Assembly (NCBI GenBank): GCA_016342385.1
Contig: JAEINM010000155.1
Coordinates: 1-8,485 of the forward strand
Length of the DNA: 8,485 nt
Direction: 5' to 3'
Origin: Spirochaetaceae bacterium
Lineage (GTDB): Bacteria; Spirochaetota; Spirochaetia; DSM-2461
Positions 1 through 5,981 of the stretch are shown here, piece by piece; the stretch's first letter is position 1, and each line of letters starts with the position of its first letter. Both the position numbers and the translations under genes were made by a program. Under the pieces are notes generated by a model. The model worked only from the letters and a program-made list of their open reading frames with translations. It was not told the DNA's origin and ran no database searches.

Positions 1-1088
1 GGAGAAATCCCTAAAGCATGTACTTTTTTTCCCCAGAATGGCTGGTCTGCTGTTTTGGGAAATATCATTTGAGGAACTCCCGCCCTTAGGGATGCTGCGG
101 TTGTTCCAGCACCTCCATGATGGATAATCCCAGCCATTCGGGGAAATAACCACTTGTGAGAGACCGCCTGTACAACCAGTAATCTGTCAGGTATATCAAC
201 AATGTCCAGAGAGCTCCACCCCCTGGCAAAGATGATCCGTTCATCAGTATTCATCACTATTTTTTTAATTATAGCGGCAAGTTTATCGGGATTAGTGATA
301 ATCATACTGCCAAAACCAATAAAGACTGGTGCTTTTCCCGACAGAATAAAGTTCTTTAATTTTGGTTCAGGAGTATAATCCTCTTCGCTGGAAAGAAAAC
401 TCCCGCAGATATGATAATTCTCCGGCCAGTCCCATGGTTTCGCAATTAACACAGAGCTGTAGGCTCCCAGTTTGAGATCACTGGATCGTCTCCTCTCGGC
501 AAAAGGTCCCCCTTTATACTTTAGTACAGAACCAAAAGTCTCTTTCTGCCATGTGTTCAGACTTTTTCGGAACATCTGCCCTAGAATCCATTCAAAATAG
601 AAATAACTGAATTTGTTTAAAATCTTGAAATTATTGGGGAAATTGATAAGCGGATAAGCAAATTCACATGTCGGTTCCAGTGGTTGAAGGTGCACTTCCA
701 CAAGAGGAACATATAGATGATTCTTTATATAGATATCGCCAAGAGCTCCGGTCGTGGTAATAATCAGATCGGCTCCCTGGCAGGCAGTCCAATAGGCATT
801 CAAAGTTGCTCTGGCCAATCGGGGTATCATTTTTTTTATTTCAGAAATTAGGACAAAGGGATTCCCCGTGAGTTTTTTCATCCATAGTCTCCCCTCTTCG
901 GTCTCCATATATTCCTGCATATTGACGGGCATCGAGTGATGAATTAAACCTTCTTTTTCTATCATCAATGCAAAATTCTCACTGGCGACGACGACTACTT
1001 CACAACCTGTTCTGTGAAGCTCCTGTCCCAGATAAATTAGAGGCTGTATATCGCCCCGGGTTCCATTTGTCAGAATCACGATTTTCAT
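1..1088 (-). CDS. GT1-family glycosyltransferase (GT-B fold, UGT/sterol-glucosyltransferase-like), C-terminus cut by window edge
   Basis: The frame is open from an ATG at 1088 to the left edge, giving 362 residues. The N-terminus (MKIVILTNGTRGDIQPLIYLG) is the acceptor-domain start typical of UGT and macrolide or sterol glucosyltransferases. The donor half holds GFGSM (258-262), HHGGAGTT (323-330) and DQPFWG (348-353), the nucleotide-sugar binding signature. Family members are usually about 400-430 residues, so roughly the last 40-60 are missing. The start codon abuts the TetR stop codon (TAAATG, zero gap), with GGAG 9 nt upstream inside the TetR gene, so translation is probably coupled. No signal peptide is visible; it should be cytoplasmic, transferring a sugar from an NDP-sugar to a hydrophobic acceptor. 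The acceptor cannot be told. A place in a TetR operon suggests detoxification by glycosylation or lipid modification, which is inference only. Confidence 0.93.
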   Translation of the reverse strand, partial: MKIVILTNGTRGDIQPLIYLGQELHRTGCEVVVVASENFALMIEKEGLIHHSMPVNMQEYMETEEGRLWMKKLTGNPFVLISEIKKMIPRLARATLNAYWTACQGADLIITTTGALGDIYIKNHLYVPLVEVHLQPLEPTCEFAYPLINFPNNFKILNKFSYFYFEWILGQMFRKSLNTWQKETFGSVLKYKGGPFAERRRSSDLKLGAYSSVLIAKPWDWPENYHICGSFLSSEEDYTPEPKLKNFILSGKAPVFIGFGSMIITNPDKLAAIIKKIVMNTDERIIFARGWSSLDIVDIPDRLLVVQAVSHKWLFPRMAGIIHHGGAGTTAASLRAGVPQMIFPKTADQPFWGKKVHALGIS

Positions 1089-1694
1089 TTAAAGCTGCTC
1101 CACAAAATCTCTATATTTCTCAAAATGATCCTCATCACTTCCCTGGAATCCCATAATGGAATAGATGACCAGACCATCCAATAAAGCCATCAACTGCAGG
1201 GCCTTTTTCCGGGGCTCGGTAATTTGGAACTCATTCATGCTCATCCCGTATTCCAAAATCTCCACAATCGCCTCGAGATAATGAGAATAGACCTCATTCA
1301 TCATAGCCTTATAGTCACGATCTATGGTCATTCTGGAATAAATCTGCATTATAATTTTTTTACACTCTCCCTGGGACAGGTCCTGATCTGCCTGAAGAAG
1401 TCCCAAAGTCGCTTTCCCAATGATATACAGCATTTCCACGGCACTGACTTCACCGGAAACCGACTCGATAAAAGCACCGGACATTTCCATATAGCCATGA
1501 AGAAATGATTTAAAAGACTGAAGAAGCAGATTCTTTTTGTTATGGAAGTAATAGGTGACAACTCCTTTTGAAACTCCTGCAAAAGATGCGGTTTTATCGA
1601 GAGTGACCCGGTCTATCCCCTTTTCAGCAACACATTTCAGAACAGCATAAATGACCTGTTTCGTCCTTATGGGCTCCATTCCTGTTTTAGGCAT
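1089..1694 (-). CDS. TetR/AcrR-family transcriptional repressor (BetI-like)
   Basis: This is a 201-residue protein with the usual TetR layout. The N-terminal helix-turn-helix lies at about residues 12-55, with recognition-helix segment AGVSKGVVTYYF (39-50) followed by NKKNLL. After it comes a variable all-helical ligand-binding domain. The wording of the recognition helix resembles BetI-type regulators. I take the ATG at 1694, preceded by AGGGGGAG; a TTG directly before it (1697) would add one residue. It lies 12 nt after the stop of the flavodoxin-ferredoxin gene and directly abuts the glycosyltransferase, so it is the middle gene of a three-gene operon. The perfect palindrome at 2595-2626 over the operon promoter is its likely operator, which implies autorepression relieved by an unknown hydrophobic ligand. 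The fold is certain; the ligand is not inferable. Confidence 0.93.
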   Translation of the reverse strand: MPKTGMEPIRTKQVIYAVLKCVAEKGIDRVTLDKTASFAGVSKGVVTYYFHNKKNLLLQSFKSFLHGYMEMSGAFIESVSGEVSAVEMLYIIGKATLGLLQADQDLSQGECKKIIMQIYSRMTIDRDYKAMMNEVYSHYLEAIVEILEYGMSMNEFQITEPRKKALQLMALLDGLVIYSIMGFQGSDEDHFEKYRDFVEQL

Positions 1695-1706
1695 CAACTC
1701 CCCCTC

Positions 1707-2585
1707 TCACAGACTCTCATCTGACAGATAATTGTAAAAATGTTTAAAATAACCGCCTGTTTCTTCTGTGATATAATCACTTCCAATATCCTCATTTTCG
1801 ACTATTCTTTTCAGGTCATATCCATTTTTCAGAATAGAGAAATTCATCCCCTTAGAAAATATGGCCTTCTGAGGACATGTATACACACATCTCATGCACC
1901 ACAGACAATTATCACCGAAAACAGGGTTCTCATTCACAAATAGGATATTCTGATTAGGACACCGCTTAACACAAATTTCACAGTGATTGCATTTTTGATT
2001 AGTTCTCAGTGATTTCACGAAATATGATGATCCATATGTTTTTTCCAGATGAGATATGCCCATAGACAGTTTTTTTAGAAAATGACCCGTCTTATATCGT
2101 CTTCTTTTCAAATTCAGAATCTCCCGACTCATGTGTTTTACTTTACCGATGGCACTGTTATACAACTGTTTTACAAGCCGGTCATCATAAGCGACAAGCC
2201 AGTTAGAAGCCATGGCGATGATACGATCATAAAAAACGTTGTAACCCCTTTTCTCGAGCACTTCAATCAATTCGGTTGATGCATTGTGATTGATGGAAAT
2301 GAAATCTGCTCCTGTCTTATAAATAAAAAGGTTTTTACCACCCCCCTCGGGGAATCCTTCAACAATCCGGCTGACAATTCCGGGGGTTCCGAATCCGTAA
2401 ATGGGATAGGCCAGACCAATTAGATCATAGACCTCCAGGTTGATTTCCTTTTGTGATTTCAATTGATCTTCCATGGTGTATAGCTTGACGGTACAGCCTT
2501 CCGATTCCAGCTCTTCAACAAGTAACCGTGAAATTTCTTTTGTATTTCCCGTGCCGGAGAAGTAATAAATTAGTATAGATTTCAT
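1707..2585 (-). CDS. Flavodoxin / 2[4Fe-4S] ferredoxin fusion protein (EFR1-type)
   Basis: This 292-residue protein has two redox modules. Residues 1-150 are flavodoxin-like, with strand ILIYYFSGTGNT (4-15) forming the FMN phosphate-binding loop and GLAYPIYGFGTPG (57-69) a second flavin loop. A basic helical linker (about 145-190) leads to a bacterial ferredoxin domain with two CxxCxxCxxxCP clusters: Cys199, 202, 205, 209 and Cys227, 230, 233, 237. All eight cluster ligands are present. Fusions of this type are annotated as EFR1-family ferredoxins, common in anaerobes, and are presumed low-potential electron carriers. The physiological partner is unknown. The ATG at 2585 has AGGA 6 nt upstream. 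It is the first gene of the operon with TetR and the glycosyltransferase, so it is probably induced together with them. No signal peptide is seen; it is likely cytoplasmic. Confidence 0.93.
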   Translation of the reverse strand: MKSILIYYFSGTGNTKEISRLLVEELESEGCTVKLYTMEDQLKSQKEINLEVYDLIGLAYPIYGFGTPGIVSRIVEGFPEGGGKNLFIYKTGADFISINHNASTELIEVLEKRGYNVFYDRIIAMASNWLVAYDDRLVKQLYNSAIGKVKHMSREILNLKRRRYKTGHFLKKLSMGISHLEKTYGSSYFVKSLRTNQKCNHCEICVKRCPNQNILFVNENPVFGDNCLWCMRCVYTCPQKAIFSKGMNFSILKNGYDLKRIVENEDIGSDYITEETGGYFKHFYNYLSDESL

Positions 2586-2594
2586 AAAACATCC

Positions 2595-2626
2595 TTTATT
2601 TATACTGACCGGTCAGTATAAATAAA
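2595..2626. promoter_or_regulatory. Perfect 32-bp palindrome, probable TetR operator
   Basis: The inner 20 bp read TATACTGACCGGTCAGTATA, and the symmetry continues perfectly for six more bases on each side (TTTATT / AATAAA). This centre is of the type bound by TetR-family dimers (ACTGACC-GGTCAGT). The site touches the -10 box of the leftward promoter, covers the predicted start of transcription and ends at the ribosome binding site of the flavodoxin-ferredoxin gene. Binding would block initiation. The TetR gene in the same operon is the natural candidate to bind it. Binding itself is inferred. Confidence 0.85.
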
Positions 2627-2654
2627 ATATATTAAAACTATTAATTATTGTCAA
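2626..2654 (-). promoter_or_regulatory. Sigma-70 type promoter of the flavodoxin-ferredoxin/TetR/glycosyltransferase operon
   Basis: Read on the minus strand, TTGACA (2654-2649, perfect consensus) is followed by a 17-nt spacer and TATATT (2631-2626, one mismatch). Transcription would start near 2619, inside the palindrome, giving a leader of about 34 nt. This is the best promoter match in the window. Confidence 0.8.
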
Positions 2655-2679
2655 CATCAGCCTCTTTTACTTTTTATTC

Positions 2680-2708
2680 TTGTTCCTTTCTATCGCTCAT
2701 CGTAGAAT
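2680..2708 (+). promoter_or_regulatory. Candidate promoter of the alpha-galactosidase gene
   Basis: TTGTTC (2680-2685), a 17-nt spacer and TAGAAT (2703-2708) precede the gene, with a leader of about 25 nt. The -10 is a good match and the -35 a poor one, which suggests a weak or activated promoter. It lies 54 bp from the TetR palindrome, so steric repression by TetR is unlikely without looping. No catabolite-control or sugar-repressor site was recognised here. Confidence 0.4.
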
Positions 2709-2738
2709 TCGGTTTATATCATTTTCAAAGGATTCACT

Positions 2739-4682
2739 ATGAAAGCCAAAGAACCTGGTCATTTCCACAAGCTGTTTCCCATAGCTCATGTAGAGCTGAA
2801 ATTCGGGACCAATCGCAAGAGATATCCCCTGGAAGTGGTACAGTCATCGGAAAATAAAATCCTCTATAGAAATGAATGGATTGAAGTACTCTCAAAAAAG
2901 CACACCATATCTCATGGTTCGAGCTACTCTCTCACCCTAAAGAATCTAAGTGATAAGAGTATCAGAATTACCCGCCTGAGATTTCCCGCAACAGATGGGG
3001 TTGATCGATTTTTGGAAAACCTTAATCCCAAAAAAATATCTTTTCTCAGGAATGGTCATCAGTCCTGGTCCACAACCAGAACCTACAGAGTTTCAGAAAA
3101 ACCACTGAGGCCCCGCTTCAGGCTGATGTCTCTGGCCACATCCAATATGGCTAATCTCCCCTCTAATACTCCGGGAATGCTCTCTTCTGAAATGTATTCT
3201 ATTATAATGGATCTGGACAGCCGAGAATCCATGCTGGTCGGGCAAAGCCCTCCCTTCGATCAATTCTTCTACATTATATTAAACGTCAACCCCAGAGGAA
3301 AAGAGAGCTTTTTCGAACTGATTTATGACTTTGGACGTCAGCTTCTTAAACCGGGGCAAAAAATTCAACTCGATGGAATCATCTTACTTAAAGGTTCAAG
3401 GCCGGAAGTGGAACAGAAATATTTCCACCGGATCCGTGAAGCTACAGGTTTTAAAGTTCCTGATAAAAACCTCCGGGGCTGGTGCTCATGGTACCAGTAT
3501 TATGACAAAATCACTCCGGAAATTCTCTACAAAAACCTTAAAGCCATAAAAGAGAAAGACAAGTCTTTTGATTTTTTTCAGATTGATGATGGTTATCAGA
3601 AAGCTGTTGGCGATTGGCTGGAACAGAAACCGGCTTTTAACGGCAGAATGCAGGAACTGGCTTGTGCTATAAAAGAAGCGGGAATGAAACCGGGTATCTG
3701 GCTGGCCCCCTTTACAGTTGCAGAAAAATCGGATCTCTTTAAAACACATCCCGAATACGTTCTGAAAAATGAAACGGGGAGAAAAATAAAAGCCAGCTAT
3801 AATCCTTTCTGGAAGTGTTTTTATTATGGTCTGGATGTGACCCACCCCCGCTATGCTGAATATGTAACAGAAGTTATTGATACATATGTCAATCAATGGG
3901 GTTTTGACTATCTTAAATGTGATTTCCTCTTTAGTGCCAGTCTCCGTGGTGCGGTTCACCACAACCTGGCTCTCTCCCGAGCTTCAGTTTTAAAATCCGG
4001 TATGGAATTAATTCGCCAGGCGGCCGGACAGCACACACAGATTATTGGCTGCGGAATGCCTTTATCTACAGGTATAGGATATGTCAATGCCATGAGGGTC
4101 GGTCCCGATACGGGTGACTACTGGATTAATCCCACAGCCTCGATTGTCCGTACGGGCTGTATGTTCGGAGTGCGAAATTCTGTCAGGAACTTTATGGTGC
4201 GCAGTCCAATGCATAAAAGACTCTGGCTCAATGATCCCGACTGCCTTATGATCCGCGATAAGGGAACCGGTCTGACTCGGGGGGAAAGGCGTCTCCAGAT
4301 GGATGCCATTGCCATATCCGGCGGAATTCTCATGTTCTCCGATGATTTCTCTACTCTATCCGACAGAGCCCTGTCGGAAATGGAACTGATCGAAGAAGTT
4401 TCTCAGGTCTGTTTCTCCGGTCAGGCTATAGCCATTGATGTCATGGAGCGGGAATTACCAGAAATCTATTACAATACATCGGGTTATCTGGCTCTCTTTA
4501 ATTTCCATAGGGAGAAAAAAAAGAGTACATATGATCTGTCAGCACTGAAAAAGTTTTCCCCCGAACCGGTAAAACTGGTCGATCTGAGAAATGGGGAAGA
4601 GTTCCCTGTCTCTGAAAAGACAGTTGTGGGGAATATGATGAAAAGAGACTCCCGTCTTTTCAGGGTGGAAAGAGTTCAATAG
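2739..4682 (+). CDS. GH36-family alpha-galactosidase
   Basis: This 647-residue enzyme should hydrolyse terminal alpha-1,6-galactose from melibiose, raffinose-type oligosaccharides or galactomannan fragments. The layout is GH36: an N-terminal beta-sandwich (about 1-230, with NGHQSW at 105-110), a TIM barrel beginning at GWCSWYQYY (247-255), and a C-terminal beta domain (about 570-647). QIDDGYQ (281-287) is the substrate-binding loop. YLKCDF puts the nucleophile at Asp395 and MRVGPDTGDYW puts the acid/base at Asp457, both retaining-mechanism residues of clan GH-D. The start is supported by AAAGGA 6 nt upstream of the ATG. There is no signal peptide, so it is cytoplasmic and would need imported oligosaccharide; no transporter gene lies in the window. 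It stands alone, divergent from the TetR operon. An alpha-N-acetylgalactosaminidase is the main alternative, since the fold is shared. Confidence 0.93.
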   Translation: MKAKEPGHFHKLFPIAHVELKFGTNRKRYPLEVVQSSENKILYRNEWIEVLSKKHTISHGSSYSLTLKNLSDKSIRITRLRFPATDGVDRFLENLNPKKISFLRNGHQSWSTTRTYRVSEKPLRPRFRLMSLATSNMANLPSNTPGMLSSEMYSIIMDLDSRESMLVGQSPPFDQFFYIILNVNPRGKESFFELIYDFGRQLLKPGQKIQLDGIILLKGSRPEVEQKYFHRIREATGFKVPDKNLRGWCSWYQYYDKITPEILYKNLKAIKEKDKSFDFFQIDDGYQKAVGDWLEQKPAFNGRMQELACAIKEAGMKPGIWLAPFTVAEKSDLFKTHPEYVLKNETGRKIKASYNPFWKCFYYGLDVTHPRYAEYVTEVIDTYVNQWGFDYLKCDFLFSASLRGAVHHNLALSRASVLKSGMELIRQAAGQHTQIIGCGMPLSTGIGYVNAMRVGPDTGDYWINPTASIVRTGCMFGVRNSVRNFMVRSPMHKRLWLNDPDCLMIRDKGTGLTRGERRLQMDAIAISGGILMFSDDFSTLSDRALSEMELIEEVSQVCFSGQAIAIDVMERELPEIYYNTSGYLALFNFHREKKKSTYDLSALKKFSPEPVKLVDLRNGEEFPVSEKTVVGNMMKRDSRLFRVERVQ

Positions 4683-4749
4683 CTTCTTATTATTGTAATA
4701 TACTCATGTAATACTCCAGACCTCTTTCTTCAGGCCTAGCAATGACACT

Positions 4750-4783
4750 TAACGATCGTTATTGAACTTTTATGAATTATAAT
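4750..4783 (+). promoter_or_regulatory. Candidate regulatory region of the gene at 4831: 12-bp palindrome and TATAAT
   Basis: TAACGATCGTTA (4750-4761) is a perfect palindrome. It is followed by TTGAAC (4762-4767) and, only 10 nt further, a perfect TATAAT (4778-4783). The spacing is too short for TTGAAC and TATAAT to act together, and no -35 at 16-18 nt is visible, so an activator or a different sigma factor may be needed. The rest of 4683-4830 shows no gene and no convincing terminator for the alpha-galactosidase. Confidence 0.35.
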
Positions 4784-4830
4784 GTACACTATTAGTATGT
4801 TAATGATTGATTTATGGGGAGAAAAGTGAA

Positions 4831-5271
4831 ATGGAAGAGTATTACAGAGATATTTTGATTATTGGAACCGAGACATCCAGACCCTTATGGGAAGGCGATC
4901 TGCTATGGGAAGATCTAACCATTTTGAATATTCCCTGTGAATCAGGACTTTCCATTACGGAAATTGAGCGCAGGGAGGAGGACATTAGAATCTACGGCTA
5001 CAGCCCTGAATCTGATATTCTGATGATTCGGGCAAAAGCTGTCATATTAATTCCCCATTGCCTGGAGCAGGCCTGCCAGGCCCTTGATTTAGAAACCGGT
5101 ATTATAAGGGATGAGAAAAGTGGTTACCCCATAATCGACAGTAGTATGATGACCGGGATTGAGGGAATTTTCTCTTTTGACTCAGAACCTGACAGAAAAA
5201 TGATGCAATCCTGTTTGTTCTCTGTCTCCAGATATTTATCGGGAATAAGAGCCCTTTCCCCAGTTTTATAG
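4831..5271 (+). CDS. Small protein of unknown function with weak resemblance to FAD/NAD disulphide oxidoreductases
   Basis: This is a 146-residue protein, started at the ATG with GGAG 9 nt upstream; an in-frame TTG at 4807 would add eight residues. I do not recognise a family with certainty. The second half, with AKAVILIPHC (68-77), LETGIIRDEKSGYPIIDS (87-104) and TGIEGIFSFDSE (108-119), follows the wording of the closing segment of pyridine nucleotide-disulphide oxidoreductases, where a regulated-product line such as 'vD..~.Ts..GIFa.GD' binds FAD. The opening RDILIIGTETS (6-16) looks like a Rossmann first strand but lacks GxGxxG, and the expected aspartate of the GD motif is not clear. At a third of normal length it cannot be a complete oxidoreductase. 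It may be a decayed or deletion derivative, or an unrelated small protein. Codon use resembles the host genes. Confidence 0.6.
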   Translation: MEEYYRDILIIGTETSRPLWEGDLLWEDLTILNIPCESGLSITEIERREEDIRIYGYSPESDILMIRAKAVILIPHCLEQACQALDLETGIIRDEKSGYPIIDSSMMTGIEGIFSFDSEPDRKMMQSCLFSVSRYLSGIRALSPVL

Positions 5272-5332
5272 TTTTAATATTAGGTATATTTTCAGGTCTC
5301 TTTCATCACAAATCATATGGATTTAAAGTGTC

Positions 5333-5467
5333 CTAAGGTTTCAAGAACTCGTGCAAGGATTTATAAATCTCTTTATCTGCAGTAAACAGAACCATATTTT
5401 TTTCAATAGCTGTGGCCACGATAATAGCTTCGGGGATTTTAAGACCGAACTTTTTCCGGACATAAAT
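5333..5467 (-). pseudogene. C-terminal remnant of a PIN-domain (VapC-like) toxin
   Basis: Read leftward, this frame gives IYVRKKFGLKIPEAIIVATA followed by about 25 more residues ending in HEFLKP and a TAG at 5333-5335. The block RKKFGLKIPEAIIVATAI then LFTADK is the typical end of PIN-domain ribonucleases, in which the PDAII acidic residue (here Glu) helps bind the metal. The upstream two thirds, including the first conserved aspartates, are absent. The frame runs back only to a TGA at 5509-5507 and has no convincing start. It begins inside a MazF fragment, in another frame. It cannot encode a working nuclease. The homology is recognised from motif wording, not from an alignment. Confidence 0.65.
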
Positions 5468-5510
5468 TGGTAAAAGGAAACGGAGCAAGTACGATTTTTC
5501 CCTTAATCAT
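5439..5510 (-). pseudogene. N-terminal stub of a MazF/PemK-type toxin
   Basis: An ATG at 5510 opens a frame of 23 residues, MIKGKIVLAPFPFTNLCPEK then VRS and a TAA at 5439. MIKGKIVLxPFPFxxLxxxKVRP is the standard opening of PemK/MazF endoribonucleases of about 110-130 residues, so only the first 22 or so residues remain. The start overlaps the end of the antitoxin gene by 8 nt (ATGATTAA), the tight coupling normal for type II toxin-antitoxin operons, which supports this being the original partner. The remainder has been replaced by the PIN-domain fragment. It is certainly inactive. Confidence 0.7.
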
Positions 5511-5793
5511 TAAATGGGACTCCGTCCTCTAATGTGTAAATTTCCTCTTCAGGATCATTCAGAAAGTCAAAAGCACCATCCCCCTGGGCGGTACTTAAAA
5601 TATCCATTGTTGAGATATCATCATCTGCAGCAATTTCATTACTGGGGAACACAATGATTTTCACATCTCCGGGAGCAAAAGGAAGTTCCTGATCTACAAT
5701 GAGATGATGATTCTTGTCTATGTGTCCGATCAATTCAATTTTCTTAATTTCTGATGACATCTCGGTACCTCTAATGTATTCTATCATAATCAT
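5503..5793 (-). CDS. Antitoxin of a MazF-type toxin-antitoxin operon, now without an intact toxin
   Basis: This small acidic protein is 96 residues long if begun at the ATG at 5793 (AGGAG 10 nt upstream). It is 85 residues if begun at the internal ATG at 5760 (AGAGG 7 nt upstream), where similarity to relatives seems to begin. The core IKKIELIGHIDKNHHLIVD followed by ELPFAPGDVKIIVFP should form a short beta-rich domain. The acidic tail AFDFLNDPEEEIYTLEDGVP (74-93) is what I recall in antitoxins paired with PemK/MazF toxins, where the tail fills the toxin active site. The next gene does start as MazF but is broken after about 22 codons, so this antitoxin is an orphan. It may still neutralise related toxins elsewhere. 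No DNA-binding motif such as a clear AbrB or ribbon-helix-helix fold is evident. Confidence 0.75.
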   Translation of the reverse strand: MIMIEYIRGTEMSSEIKKIELIGHIDKNHHLIVDQELPFAPGDVKIIVFPSNEIAADDDISTMDILSTAQGDGAFDFLNDPEEEIYTLEDGVPFND

Positions 5794-5824
5794 ACTGTTA
5801 AATCTCCTCTATCCTTTGGTTATG

Positions 5825-5854
5825 AATACAGGAGTTTTTGTCATTTCACTTCAA
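5825..5854 (-). promoter_or_regulatory. Possible promoter of the orphan antitoxin gene
   Basis: On the minus strand TTGAAG (5854-5849), an 18-nt spacer and TGTATT (5830-5825) precede the gene by 32 nt. Both boxes are imperfect and no operator palindrome was found nearby, so this is a weak candidate. Confidence 0.25.
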
Positions 5855-5895
5855 TTTTGGTCTTTTATTAATCCCGGATAAAAAATAATGACCTT

Positions 5896-5923
5896 GTTAA
5901 GCTGCGCTTGCGTCAGCTTCAAC
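5896..5923. repeat. Imperfect hairpin between divergent toxin-antitoxin units
   Basis: AAGCTGCGC (5899-5907) pairs with GCG(T)CAGCTT (5910-5919) around a two-base loop with a single bulged T. GTT (5896-5898) pairs with AAC (5921-5923) across a bulged C. This gives about 12 paired bases, GC-rich against an AT-rich background. No T-run follows on either strand, so it is not a standard terminator. It could be a REP-like element. No second copy was seen in the window. Apart from this, 5794-5981 holds only the promoter elements listed. Confidence 0.45.
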
Positions 5924-5952
5924 TTTCATATTATTTTAGATCACCCTTGATT

Positions 5953-5973
5953 TGTACATACATATAATGTACA
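5953..5973 (+). promoter_or_regulatory. Probable promoter -10 box and autoregulatory operator of the BrnT/CopG-like operon
   Basis: TGTACAT (5953-5959) and ATGTACA (5967-5973) form an inverted repeat with a 7-nt spacer that contains most of a perfect TATAAT (5963-5968). A ribbon-helix-helix antitoxin bound here would block the promoter, the usual feedback in such operons. No good -35 lies at 16-18 nt; TTGATT (5947-5952) is only 10 nt away. Transcription would begin near 5975, just 7 nt before the toxin ATG. Confidence 0.6.
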
Positions 5974-5981
5974 TTCATTAT

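Noticed and set aside
3486..3962. 158-codon minus-strand open frame opposite the alpha-galactosidase
   Set aside because: It overlaps the catalytic barrel coding region entirely, and the product shows no family motif; it is a shadow.
4359..4378. Perfect 8-bp hairpin with a 4-base loop (TCCGACAG / CTGTCGGA)
   Set aside because: It lies inside the conserved coding region of the alpha-galactosidase, has no T-run after it, and is most simply a by-product of codon choice.
4719..4738. Terminator after the alpha-galactosidase
   Set aside because: GACCT / AGGCC can pair only five bases with a wobble, and no T-run follows.
5896..5923. Integron attC recombination site near the toxin-antitoxin genes
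   Set aside because: GTTAAGC fits the GTTRRRY core, but the order is GTT…AAC, the reverse of attC. No RYYYAAC partner lies within 100 bases upstream, and the gene orientations are mixed.
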